64,000 nt of DNA from contig OZ037766.1 in the NCBI GenBank assembly GCA_964035545.1, positions 28,214,673-28,278,672 on the forward strand, in the 5' to 3' direction. Numbering within the stretch: the first letter of the stretch is position 1; every line of letters begins with the position of its first letter. The notes under the pieces were generated by a model, which worked only from the letters and a program-made list of their open reading frames with translations, was not told the origin of the DNA and searched no databases. Below are positions 1-14,100 of this stretch, piece after piece. A program made the translations under genes and the position numbers. This stretch comes from Bugula neritina. Lineage: Eukaryota > Bryozoa > Gymnolaemata > Cheilostomatida > Bugulidae.

Positions 1-583
1 AATTTGCATGGATGTAAATCAACTCAGCGAGAGTCAAGTGAGTAATACTCAAGGTGGTGATGACGGTACTCTGCTTTTGTGATGACTGTTGTTGCTGAGA
101 TGCTAGAATTTAAACATATTGCCTCATACTTGTAACATAATATATACTTGTTTATCAAAAATATGATCTATATTCCATACAGTTCAATATGTTTTTCCAA
201 TTGCTCTTCTTTAAGCTGATTGCTAGATATCTCATTGTTTATGTTAATTAGTTTGAGTGTAACAACCAAGATAGTAAGAACTTCCTATTCATTAAGAGGT
301 TTTTTCCAAATAACATTTCAGACTTTTCCAAAGCGTCAATATTCTTTGGCTATGTTGTCTGTTCCATTCAACACCAAATAACTTGTACACTGCTATAGGC
401 AATGTAGCTACTGGTTTCTTGGCTAATGCAGAGAGTCAGTACTGTGTTTTGTATGTTTTAGTTGCCTCATTGGTGGATGTTGAGCTGTGTGTGTGTCACA
501 ATGACCTCTGTAACTCTGCTGTCTCTACAGTGTCAGCTCTACTATTGGTCGCTGCCTCTGCTATATTTTCAGCTGTACTCTAA
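1..583 (+). CDS. Ly6/uPAR (three-finger) GPI-anchored protein, 3' end only
   Basis: Two exons are visible: 1-37 (truncated by the window edge) and 462-583, ending in TAA. The donor at 38 (GTGAGT) and the acceptor at 460-461 (TTTTAG) join in phase 1. The final exon encodes a CVCHNDLCN motif, which is the CxCxxDxCN signature closing the Ly6/three-finger fold, followed by a hydrophobic tail of about 20 residues with no charged end, as expected for a GPI-anchor signal. Such proteins are secreted and tethered to the outer plasma membrane; ligand and role cannot be inferred. The phase-1 junction and the motif match the complete Ly6-like gene at 51708-54779, so the two may be paralogues. The 5' exons lie outside the window. 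Confidence 0.75.
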
Positions 584-2073
584 GAACTATTTTGTTGATT
601 CAACTCAATTACATGCTGACACAATTTCACTCCACATATACTAGACTTGCTATGTAATGACTTTATCTCCTTCAAGAGATTGTCATTTAGTCTAGTCAAT
701 GCCCTCTACTGTAGGTCAAATCTCCAATATTTTAATATAATCACTTCTTAAAGCTGGTGGTGTACAGTTGTGGTATCATTATACGTTTATGCTACTCAGT
801 GCATCTACCTTTAATTGTGCTAATAACTACTTTTGTTATGAAAATTGGATATTACATAATTTTGTAGAGCGCAACCCTCATTACTATTTGGGAGTTGTGC
901 TACCAGATTTTGTAAAATAACAACTCTCAAAACATCCACTAATTGTATGAAGTTTTAGTAGTCATTTGTTTATATCATTAGCTGCCAACTCCTTAAAGAA
1001 TTTTTAAAACACATTTTTGTAGTTTTACATCTTTGTTTCCTTATATGTTTACTCTTAGAGTATTTGATATATTATTTACTCATATTCGCTATTTTCTTTC
1101 CTACTGCTCTTATAATAAACTATGTAAATCTATTTCACACTGTGTTTTTCTAAAATTTACTCTATTGGTTAATAATCATTGATACACTTTTAGAAAAGTA
1201 TTTTCCAGTAAATGAAACAAGTTATGGTTGGTTCAAAATTTAGTCAAATAAAGGGCACATAATTCCCCATTTCCAATAGTAGTCTGAATAATAATTCATC
1301 ATTGTCAAAATGATAGTGGTATTCAACTAAGGTTGTGAAATGCTTTACAGGGACAGATGATTTTTGAAAGTTCATTAGTACACTTTCAATCTTTCATTCC
1401 TTTGATCTTAAGTAATTGACATTTTTATAGTAACTGTTGGCTATGGTATTTAGCTTATAGTTACTGTAGTGGAGAGAAGCTTACAAATCTTCACAGCTTT
1501 TCTACAGCAACTTTTATTGAAACTCTTTTCATCTATTTTTTTCAATATTGAAGTTGAGATTCACTGATAAAGCCATCTTCCAAGCTGATTACGCAGTGTT
1601 GATGTCAGACTGATGTGTTGGTTAGATGTAGAGCAATTTACATACCAAGCACTCCATATGTCATTGCCTGGTTACTGCGTAGCAACTTGTCACTAGTCAC
1701 TGTTTGTTATTCAATATTCACTGAAGCTATTTGTGTATTGCTCATCGGTTACTGCTAAACATGCGTGAGCTTTATTCAGGAGTGGAAACCATTTACTACA
1801 ACACATGAATTGGAACTGTAAGTGTAATTCAAGTTCAATACATTTCTCTTGCTTTGCAATATGCTTGTGAATATATAGCTATATATGCTATAACAGCATT
1901 CATTTAGAGGAATAAAACTATTTTTTGAAATTTTAACTCTAGTTTTTTTAAACATTAGAAAGTTGCAATGTTTAAAGTTATGGTCAACTGGCAATATTTG
2001 ACTTTTTGTTCTTGAAGCTATGGTAAGTAAAGATCTAGTTGCATTTCAAGTAATAAACTACAAGTAATTTTAG
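584..2073. other. Intergenic or 5' non-coding stretch
   Basis: AT-rich sequence without a supportable coding exon on either strand. It should hold the 3' UTR of the Ly6-like gene and the promoter and 5' UTR of the large locus. A strong donor (GTAAGT at 2023) and an acceptor (TTTTAG ending at 2073) would define a 51-base intron just before the first coding exon. If used, it is a UTR intron, because joins across it run into stops before ATG 2111. Confidence 0.4.
1114..1119 (+). terminator. Candidate poly(A) signal AATAAA for the first Ly6-like gene
   Basis: A canonical AATAAA lies about 530 bases after the stop at 583, with no coding exon between them. The assignment is positional only. Confidence 0.35.
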
Positions 2074-2110
2074 ATCATGTCTGCCACTTGGCAACTTTGA
2101 TTCTGTGAAT

Positions 2111-5100
2111 ATGGAAAAGTGTGAAGGTCAAAGGGAAAGTAAGCAAGGTGATCTTGAGGACTGTGATGTCGGGCAGCAACCAAGTAAAGGGCAGCGGATG
2201 AGTCTGCTGGAGGTTTTGGAATCAGGTCTAGAGTCTTTTGGTCTACCTGGTGGGTAACCAAGTTATACACTTCAGTGCTGCTTGTTGATTGCAGGCAGTG
2301 ATCAAGTATGTTTCCTTATGTATTTCTGTGTTGTATGAGTAATCTTCAGGCAATCTGTTAAATAAACTATTTTTTGCAGCCAACAATTGGCAAAATGATT
2401 TAAACCTGCTATCTATTCACTCTTAGATATTTTAATTGGTGTGCAGAAATAATAGCTATGTTTTCATTAGAAGAAGTTTTTGTAAATGTACAAATTGTCT
2501 CACTGGACACATTTTGATGTATGCTGTAATTAAATGTTTAAAAGATATTATTTTATTCAACTGTAATAATTTACATATTATATAACTTTGTACCTAAATA
2601 TCAAGTGTGTTGCAGTAGAGAAAAGTTCTCAGGAAGCTGATCGTTCAGGTGAATCAGTCAGTCTATTCCCTGCACATCAGTGTGAGGTAAGGTGATACAA
2701 TTGTAGCTCTGTTAGATATAGTTTCCATATATAATACATTGTAAAGCCAGCACTGTTCAGGCACATTATACCTATTATACCTGACTTAGCTTTTACCTTG
2801 AGATCAATGCTGCATCATCTAGGATACATTTTGTAATTCATTAATTTGACATTAGACATGTTTTGTTTCAGCTTGAAGCTGGTTAAAATGCAATCCAATT
2901 TTCTTGTCACCATAATTTTACAGTTATTTTCTTTTTCGGTTGATTAAATTAACTAAATAGTTGCTTGTGCGTTTCTTTTTAGTATAACTTTCTAATATAC
3001 ATATATTGAAATTTCTTTTATTTTCTTATAGGTTTCACTTTTTTTTTTCAGTTCTTCAAAGTTTTTAATTTTGTTATTATTCTTATTCTGTCTAAACCAG
3101 ATAACTACTAAGTTTTTTCTGACTAAATAGATATCGATGTCATTCAAAAATAATTTGGCATAAATATAACTTTTATTGCTGCTATGTTGAGTACCATTTT
3201 GTTAATGAATAAAATTAAGCATATTTCTCCAATTATTAGGCCGGAAGCCCTAAGACCTCGACTTTGGACTCGTCATCACTTAATGTCCTAGAAAAATCTG
3301 AAACCAAATCAGCCAAATCTACTAGTAAGATATGCTAATTTATTCTATATTTCTGGTGTGAAAACAAAAACAAAAGTTTAAAACATTCATTAAATAATTT
3401 TATATCTCAAGTGGTTGTCAAACAATTATCTTAAGGTGTTCCTCGCCTTTCCAGCATAGTGAATGTTCAGAGTTTTTTTATTATTTTGCAGCAACTGACC
3501 AATTGTCTGCTGACATATCACCACCAGATGGGGACACTCTTCTCTCGGAGGTACAACATTTATGTTACCGTATTTCAAAGTTGTTACTTGTGTTTTTTGC
3601 TTTAATTGTTTATAAATTTTCAATCTGAAAATTCTTGAATCACTAAAACACATGGTTTGTAAGCATGTTGTGCATTAAAGACACTGCTTATTTTAGCCTA
3701 ATTTTTGGCACTCTCTTTTTATCAGGTGCTGGGTAAGTCTGCTAGACAAAGTGGGGATAAATCAGAACCTGGCACAGGGTATGGAACGTGTAATCCAAAC
3801 CGTTCTAGTACAGAGTATACTAAATTTGCTCTTGGAGCAAATTCTCCTTCCGCAACTCAATCTGGTGAGTTGCTTTGATATTTTATTTCACTCTTCTAAT
3901 GTCACTGTAGCTAGCTGTTAGTCTTTTAGTCTTTTTCTTTGTAGCAGCTTCGGCTCTCAATGATATATGCATGTGAAAAAGTAACTTCTATTAAGTGTTC
4001 AATATTCTTTTAATCAATTACGTGGCTAGCAAAATCTTGCTGTACTCTAGAAATTAACTAACTTATAGGATAACCTACAGTACTAATGTAGATATTTCTA
4101 TTCATCTCTAATTTGTACAAAGCTTTTTTATTTGCTTGCTGGTAGTTTACACTCTCAAATTTGACTTTTACTGTTTTGAGACTTAACATTGACTCTTAAT
4201 AAAGAATTTACAGGCTGAAAGTAGACTGAGAGTAGCGTATGATTTAAACTATGAGAAGGGTGACCACCCCTTTCCTTAACCTTAATATTTATTTTCTAGA
4301 CTCAGGATCCTTATCTTCCTGTTCTACTGGTGAAGGAGACTTGGATGACACAGTTCTTTTACATGAACAGTTAGTTGAGTAGTTTTATTTTGAGCAGCGT
4401 ATACCTTGTGCCTTTATACCAGCTTGCTCTAACCTGTATATATGTAGTATTATATGATTATCTCTGCATTTTTTGGTAGCAGTTTTATCAATGCTTTTGC
4501 ATCTTCAATAGTGTGGGGCTGGCTGTGTTCCAGATATTCTGATAATTAGCTAGTGGTTTTGTTTTATAACTGAACACAATAATATGGTGTGTTGTGTAAC
4601 TTTGAGAATGCACTACTTTTGGCGCAAATAGCAGCTGCTTTTGTCTAGAATTATAATTAGCAGAAAATGGTTATTAGTGAATTACTTTTGTTTTTTGCTA
4701 TGTAGGTTTAGCAACAAAGTTCCTTTCTTGTCTTTTGAAAGTTTTTCTTATAATAGAAGGAGCTAAATATAGATGGTTGTTTACAGATATTTCACTGGAC
4801 AGCCTTTTTCATTTGTAAGTCTTGAAGAGATTAAGGAAGAGAGTTCTGACACTGATGCTGAGAACACAACTACTGACAGAGGTACGACATCAAATCCGTT
4901 TTGAATAAATAAATGTGAAACTTTATAATTTGTAGTTCAAGTCGTTTATTGATGTGTGAATTTGCTACTTAAATGGGTAGAGTTACTAGCCATGTGTGAT
5001 TTTATTAATTCTAGAAAGTTCTTCGTTTTAAAATTTATTAGCAAGTTTATACCCTTCAGAATGGCTAACCTTTTGCACCAAATTGAGGTCAGAAATTCAA

Positions 5101-8100
5101 GCTGTCAAACAGCAAAATATAAAAGTTCCACTTCTTTTAAACTTGACTAGTTATTTGCAAAGCATTCAAAATTTATGCATGACTATTTACTAATTACTAT
5201 TTTGCAGTATTGTGTCTTTTACAAGTTTTATGTAATTCTAAAACTTGAGATTTACTTTTTTACCTAGTATAAACAATGTGCATTCAAAATATTTTTTTCT
5301 CCAATCAAGTCAAATTTGTTTGATGCATTGCATAAAGTAATAAACTGCCACCTTGATTAAAATCTTTTTACACTATTTTTTTTCCTACTTTTTGAATTAT
5401 TATCTATAGAACATAAGCATGATTGTGCCTAAAGTTTATAAACCTGAAGCTGTTTGATGGCACAAAGTGGCAGAAATATTTTAAAACACACTCTACCCAG
5501 TGTATCACATTTTACACTAAATTAAAGTGTCCTCCAAGAGTAAAAACTTGCATGGACTATATTTTTTTATCTTTATATTGTTTCCTTTTTATTCACTAAC
5601 TCTTTCAAACATTTAACTTAGGTAATGTAGTATCACTACAAACTGATTCTTTGGAACTGTACTACAGGAAAATAGAAAAATTTCTCATGTAATTTATTTT
5701 CCATAATGTAATCAATATCTATAGTAAAACTCTGTTACCATTGGATAAGGTGCAAAATAAAAACTTGTGAACTTCCAACATTTCAGTTGCTATGCATGTG
5801 AACTTTCGCACATTGCAGTATTTTATCACAGTTGGCATCTACAATAGCTTGATTATGACTAGCTTCTTTTAACAACCTTTGATTATAGACCTGCTATACG
5901 TGTGCACTCCATGTTTGCTCACAGCCAAACGTATTTTGCTTTAGTTATTTGCATGCCCCTTAACCAATATATTTTATAGTTACTCACTGGTACATTTTTA
6001 TTGTGTTCTTTCCTTCATTTTCTTTATGTAGTACTTTAAGCCTAATTTGACTCACCTAATGTTTTCTATATAATATGATGTATGTCTCAGGAAATGTTCA
6101 TCTGCTGTTTTAGATGATCATCACTCTTACTTTGACCACGTTGGTCCACAGATCACCATTAGTATTTTACCTCTGCTCACTCTTCGAGAGGCTGTTGCTA
6201 GGCAACAGGCTGCATCAGGAATAGCAGGAGACGGGGAGGAAACTCCTCTGTACACTTCAGAGTTCGGATATCCTTTGAACTTTCCTACTTTCCGACCTTC
6301 AACGTTAAAGATAGAAGATGTTACTGACAAAGATGAATCTGATTATTTCTCACCAGAAGTTAAAGTTGGGGGAGTTGGCTGTGGAAGTCGAGAAGTCTGT
6401 TTAGCAGACAGCCATTCTGTTTCTATAGGGGAGACGTCGCGTCAGCTGTCAGCCAGCAGTGGTGGTTCAGATGAACTACTCTCTGGAATCATAAGAGAAC
6501 AATCAGACAATAAGCAATCAAAGCCTCAAAAGGAAAAAGAGTTTGGTAAAACAGACCCACACCAAGTATCTGTTTCATTGGTTGGCACCGAGAAGCAAAG
6601 CTCTCTAAATTCCAAAGAGCTGTTGAAAAGTAACACTGCTGACAATGCGTCTACAAAACCTGCTGACTCTCGGAGTACTTGCGACAGTCCTCAGTTGCTG
6701 CCAGAAAGCTCTACCACCAACACGGTGTCTGCATCTACTGCTAGTAGTGCAGCTGAGACTATAGACATCACTGATCTTGCTGAAGGTGAGATTGCTACTA
6801 GCTCAGAGACAGGGCTGGCAGGTGTGCATAAGCCAACACATGGTTTGCATGGTGAGCAGCAAAATCAGCTGCAAAAGCAGGAACAGAGTAAAAGGAATAA
6901 GAAATCTATCAGATCATTAGCTCAGAACATCTTCAAAAACTTTAGAAAAACAAAAGATTCGACTTTAAGAAAAGATGGTAAGAAAATGTTTCAATTAATG
7001 AGATTTGTAATTAGATAATTGGTTATTTGGTGAAAAAGTTGTCTTGTTTTATTTGTCTACAATTGCAGTTTCATTGTATGTTTGCACACCAGTTTCAAAG
7101 AATCTTGAAGGAGCTGGTTGCGATTTTTAGCATATTATTTGCACTGTTTAATTTACTATTTCTTATTAGTAAGCCCTGAATTTCAGCTGTTACAATGAAA
7201 ATTGTTATTAAAGCTCAAAAAAGCTCTGTAAACAAAGTTCAGGTAAACCTGACTCTTACTGTTCTAATATTTTTTTATGATTTGTATATATTTTAGATTC
7301 CCAGTGCGATACATCTTCACCTTCTCTGCCATCGTATGCTGCAACACAACTGACTGGTTCTAACCAAGAGCTGAGGAGCTGTAACAAAACAATTGATGGG
7401 AATCTGCCAGGTTTCTATCTAACATATTACTCTACACACTCAAGTTGAATTTTATGTTATAAGTGGAATTACAACTGTACCACACAGTGTAGCTAATGCA
7501 ATTTAGTATTTTCTCCTCATAATTAATTTGATTGTATTTTAGTGTAGCTTACTAGAGGCTCCACCTTGATTTATCCAATAAAATTTCCTCATTGTCAGCA
7601 AATTGCTTTGCTTGTCGATTGACAATTCTCTATGTTAGTAGTTTATATTCTGGCAAGGAGGGTTGGCTATTCCCCCACCCCACCCTCATCATGTAACCTT
7701 TCAATTTTCATTAATTATTAAAAATTGCTTTGCTTGTCGATTGCAATAAAATACAAGTGAAATTAGCAGTTCTAAGCACTGAAAATCTGCTATTGCAATG
7801 AAGTGATTTTCTTGTAAAATTTGCATCAATTTTGATCTATAAATTTGGTTTTTGATACACCTGCTTTATAGCATTATTTGAATCTAATTAAACAGCTGTC
7901 TATTTTGCAAGTTTAATTTGTAGAAACAGAAACAAGTTCTAGTGACAAATCTGTCACCTCAGCTAGACACTGTGCAACGAGGCTTTCAGATGCTGAGACG
8001 GAGAATAATCTTGGCATGGTAAATTCCGAAAGTCAAGACAAAATGGCCGCCACGGAGAGTGTAACACAATGTGATCATAAAACATGCACAGCTGATGATG

Positions 8101-11100
8101 TACCCAAACAGGAGTTGGTAATTCGATTAGATGGAGTTGAAGAGGTCACACTGGCTGAGCTACTATCTTCACAGACGGGTTATAGTGTCGATGGAGAACA
8201 GGATATGACATCAGCAGATGAGTCAGAGGTCAATAAAGAACAGGATGTGACATCAGCAGATGAGTCAGAGTTGATTAGTGAAAGACCTGTTGTGAAGAAC
8301 AAGGTGCTGCCAATAAGAGGCAGCAGCGATGCAAAAGATGTGACTGAATACGACAGAGAAGCTGCTGTTGATGCAAAAAGTCTCTCCCACTTTGAAAATA
8401 TTCCACCTGCCAGAAAAGCTGTTAACATGGATGGAGAATCATTCTTGCATCCTGCAGGCAATGGACGTAATGAAATCAATGCTGTGGAGGTAAAATTAAA
8501 CTTTTGTTGATAATGTTGGTAAATATTTGTTATGGATGCAGTATGGTTTTTCAATGCTATAAACTAGGCTTTATTGAATTCTTGCAATAACTTTGTTATC
8601 TGATGCTTTCTGATGGTCATAGTTGCACTAGTGACTAGACCATGTGTAGATCATTTTGAGTCAACTCATACTTTTTTGAAGCATGCCCTTTAAATCTGTG
8701 GCTATAATAATCGTTTGTTGCAAGATTGAACAAATTGAACAAAACTATTATGAATCTCGGGTCAAGAATTTCAAATCAAAATTTGTCTTATATTGTATCT
8801 GATTTACACTTGCAACGTATTGTATTAATGCTGATCAAAGCATTTTTGACTAAAATCATACACTAAGTTTCTTGTAGAAGAAGCCAGGGTTCAGCAGGAG
8901 TTTGAGTGGGGAACTAATAGCCCGAGCTTTAAGCTACTACGCAGAACCTGAGGCTGCAGAATCTGCAGTTAGTCCTCAGTCTGCAGTAAACATCAGGCTG
9001 TCTAGTGATGAGTATTCCAGCAGTGGTTCAGGTGAGACAACTCTCTATGTTAGTAGTTGATATTGTGACAAAAAAGGTTGGCTGCTCCCCCCACCCTCAT
9101 CATGTAACCTTTCAATCTTCTTTAATTATTAAAATATTTTTTTTGCATCTTGAGTTGATTTTGTTACATTTTTAAATAGTCTATGCTGGATGCATATTTT
9201 ACCAGAAAAGTATAAATTTCCATTTTGTCTGAAATTGCTATAAAGGATTGGTTACTAAATGATAGTGTTGTACAATAATCACTTCTATACACTTCATGAA
9301 CTTATTACATTGCTTTATTATACATTTAATTACACTACTTATAAATTATTTTTTCTTTTTTTTTGTTTTACCTTTTATGTGAAAGTTAGTATCTTTTAAT
9401 TCATAGTGTGCTAGTGCGTTTACTAGTTTGTCGAAAAGTTGGTAGATTACATACCGAACCTACACAATTTTGCCTTACTGTGTTTCAATTGTACACAATC
9501 TTTTCCTATATATATTACATACTATACTCAACTTCTAGAGTATTGTGTTACTGTTTTTGTAGTGTACACGATCTCTTCAGATGATGAAATCTATGCTCAA
9601 GATGTTTCTTCAGCTGACAATGACTCTTGGGTGCGGAAAAACCGAAAGCGGAGCTTTGATTCCTCTCCCTTCAAAGGTACTGACATGGAACTTGCTTATT
9701 ACATTGCCTTCATATGCTGCATATCAGATTGAAGTTTCATGTGTATATTAATTGCTCCAATACTATATTTCTGAATAACTTTCTTAGGACTTCACTTGTC
9801 TATAAATTTTATACAGAATAGTAATTAATTTTAATTGGTCACATTCTTAAAATTGTTGTGTGCTTAGCACCCAAATAGCTAAGAAAAGTAAAGTCATTTA
9901 AGAAAGCAGAATGGATTATTATGTTACTTAAATGACAGTCACAATAAGCACAGCTACTTCTAACAAGTGTGGCTCTGTTTCTTACTGAGTCATTGGGAAG
10001 CTCAAGGTTTGTTAGCTGCTACGTAGAACTTACCAGCAAGTAGGGTCTGTGGGTGCCCGCCACCAACACATCATATCTGTTTAGGAATACTAGTCAAATA
10101 ATAAGAAATCAGGATAATAGAGAGCCACATTGGTAGCTGTAAATCACAGTAAAATTTAGAGGCAGGTGTAGTAATGGAGAAATTGAGAAAGGATGTGTTA
10201 TATATTGGAAATGTAGCGAAAGAGGTTATGTACTTGCAAGAAATTAAACCCCAAACTAAAATGTATTACAGGAATTACAGAAATTAAGCTATTGAAATTT
10301 TTCCACTACTACATCTAAATGGAAATATTCAGGGTGCTTCCGGGTTTCCCACTAGCGAGAGAATCAATACATAAGAGCAATGACTTAAGAAAGCCAAAAA
10401 CTGTATATATGTGTACAGGAATTTAATGTTTAATAAGTTTCTCAAATATATTGATGGAAAAATCTTAAATTAAAAGCTCAATCAGCTGATCAATATTGAT
10501 TTTGCTGAATTGACTACTTGTTTTTTAGCCTCAAATAGAAGGGGACACATTTCATCATCTTCGGACAGCTCTGTAAGCTTGTTACTCCTCCCTGTACAAT
10601 GTGAGAGTTCACAGGCTATGATGCAAGAAGCCAGGATTTCTCATTTGGTGAGTTATTGATGTCATCATTACAGTAGTTTCACTTTATTTAAACTATTGGT
10701 GAGATCACCTGCCATAATCAGCATAGTACGTCTTTATCATTGATAAAATACATTTATTCTATAAAATTTAGGGCCCGCTGTTGTTCTGTAGGAAATTATC
10801 AACAGTTTCAGTGCATCATTTGCTGGTAATAATTTTATAAAAGTTGCTTTTAAAATTGCCTGGTATAGTTTAGAAAAAAATTAAATGTAAAACATTTACA
10901 TTGAGTTGGCTGTTATAGTTAAAACTAAAACAGTAAAATTTACAACATTAAACAAATTATATATAATAGCGTTTTACTTTCAGTGATATTTATAGCTGCA
11001 TTTGCCTCACAGCTTCTACATTTTATATCTTTGTATAATTCAGTGAATCTTACATATAAACCTATTATTATATGCTGTACTATTATTAGAGCACATTCTA

Positions 11101-14100
11101 CGATTTTGAAGATAGTACAGTAACAGTAACACACAACCATGCCTCTAGTAAATATGTGATTTTTATCAGCACATAATATTTTATTTTGAAGCTCAAATTA
11201 CACATCACATCGTCTTATATGGGAATATGACTTGTGTACAATGATACATGTACACCTACATAATATGTATATGCAGTTGTGTCTCCATTCAAAGCTAAGA
11301 TAAATCTGATATTTTCCTAACAATACATCTATATGTGTTGTGTACATTGATTGACTACAGATAACAGTTCAGTAGAATTGTTGTTTAGCCAAAAACTCAA
11401 ATTAATTTTGAACAGATACCTGCTCATTCATTTTGTATGATTTTAGAGTCGTCTTTTCATTACATGGATGACTCGCTCACAATTAATATATTATATTAAA
11501 TTATAACTATCACACACACCCATATATGCATATATTAATAATACAAAACAACTTATAATAAATTATAAAATATCATATATAAATATTATAATGTATATAA
11601 TATTGTAAATAAACACCCACTGAAATTCTAAAAACATTATTTAGCTAGAAATTATACTAAAAGATTTTTCTTTCAAACAAAAAATGTCAAATCTTTTATA
11701 GCAATGTCAGAATTGCATAAACAAGAATATAAATCTCTAATATTTAGCAACAACTCCATTTGATTTGTAGATGACACCAAAAGCCTCCCCTGTGAAAAGA
11801 ATGCCAGAAAAAGCAAAGAGGTTTTCTAGTAGAATACTTTTACCAGGTGAAAGATCAAAGGTACATCTTTCGGTTTATAAATTACCCATTATTCTTATGC
11901 TAATCAATATTTAGCTTCAACTGTATCCACTCCTCACTATACAATTGCATTTCTATGCATTCTATGTTGCATTTCTATGCATTCTATGTAGAAGCAGAGC
12001 AAACAAAGAGCCTCTCATTCTTTTTTCTTGCTTCCATACTTAATCTATTGTACTACTATATTTCTTTACATAACAGATTAATATGGCTTTAAAACACACC
12101 TCTGATAGTTTGTAGTTTGCAGTGCTAATCATGAAGGGAATTTGAATAGTTGTGCATTTTAGATAGAAAGAAGCAGAGAGCCCAACTTTTCTATCAGCCT
12201 AATAATGGGTGATGAAACTCAACTATCTGCAGGCTGTAAGCTAATGCCTGATGAAGCTTCTATTGATAATCAGTTACCTGTAGTGCCTGGTTCACCATTT
12301 ACTACATCTACTTCGGCTGAAGTTACCGTTACTCACAGCTCTTCTCCGTTACTCTCAAAAGAAAACATTTCAGATGAAACTTCTGAACCTTCAGAGAAAT
12401 TTGTCAACTCAACGATCGCCGCATCTAGCCCAGTTTTCGTCTCATCATCTAAACCTGCTTTACTGCCAGAAAAGGTACAAGAAAATGCTGTTCTACAGCT
12501 GCCAGATTCTAGCAATGTTGATGGATTAGTTGAACCTGCCTCAAGGGGGATGTCATCCATCAATTCATCTGAAACTTCTCTTAAAGCTGCCGTAACCGCT
12601 AAAGTAAATGATGAATCATCACAAGCAGCTCTAGACAACCAGGTGCAAAGACAAGTGAATTCTTCCTCACAGCAGAGTAATATGACAGCGCATAAACAAG
12701 AACAGCTGTTTGTAGATACATCACACAACCAACCATCTTCTGCAATGTCTAGGTCAAGCATGGGCTGGGCAACTCCAAATCAAGTGAGCATTCAGAATCG
12801 CTGGATTCAGAAAGTGAAAGATGCTCTGGGGTCAAAGGTGAGTCATAGCTTTCTATATAGACGTCTGCACTTTCAGTTTGTGTTATTTCTTCCTGTCAGT
12901 CATTGACTAGTAGCCATGATGTGCAAATAGAGTGGTTTAATAGTTAAATAATCACGGACAGCGTATAATGAAACCTTTGGTTTTGGTTTTGAATATTTTT
13001 CAATTTTCCGTTATGGGAGCTATTTTTAAACTAAAACTTTCTTTAGCCATTATTATTGCACATATCTTGTCATTTGAAGTAGCGCAGAAACCAAGGAATT
13101 TTCCAGAAGCCTGCAATTGAGAAGAGATTATATATTTGCAACAGGAACTATTTTCCTTCAAAGATTTTCACTGATCTGTGTGTAAAAAAAATCCATTTAG
13201 AAGAAATCAAATTTTTTACAATAAAATAATTTATAAGATAATCATACTGTCTTTGGCAACTTACTAGTTTCAATGTTACTGTTGTTCAAGTACAGTTTCC
13301 CAACTTTTTTTTCATCTCAATTTCTATTTGAGCTGTTTTACTGTTTGTTTAGAATTGTGTTGATAAGTTGCGAGACGACTCCAGGCTGAAGATTATTTGC
13401 TGGTCCGTCATGAGGGAATTAAGAGGTGAGCTGAAAGTTGAGAGAAAGTATCTCTTCTTCCTACTGGTGAAACTGCTGTTCAGATTTTCGTGAAGTGGGA
13501 ATAATAATTGGTGATGCTTAAAACTCACCTCTGTCTCAAAACTACATTTTTATAATAATTCAATGTGCAAAAATTGTTATGATCATTTTTTACTTAGACT
13601 TGCCAAACTTTTTTTATAACTTACTCTAATAGTTTATTTACATATTCCTAAAGAATAATAAAGCATGCATTGTTTTTTATTTTAAACTATTCTCTTGCAA
13701 AACAAAATGTAAATTTACAGAAGTTGGAGTGATTTTCTCATTGAAGGTCAAGGTTTGCTCGTAGTAAACGAAGAAGTTGTTTTTGATGAAATCATTGTCA
13801 AGCTAAACCATGTGATTTCACAGATAGCCACAGATGAGCTCGTGTCCTCTGGAAATAGCAGTCCTAGCCAAACTACTTGGGTAATTCATCTATGGTTTTT
13901 GGAGGTTAACCTTTTTGGAGTTATTATATATAGCTAACTGAGTTGATAAAATTTTTATTTTTTATGCAATAAATTTCTAAATTGGGAAATTTTACAATTT
14001 AGATGTATACTTGCCTGTCCTGAAACACATGATCAAGGTTTAATGTCCTGTATATGTAGCTTTTTCTTCTTCCTTGTATACCCTAATTTAATTTTAAACT

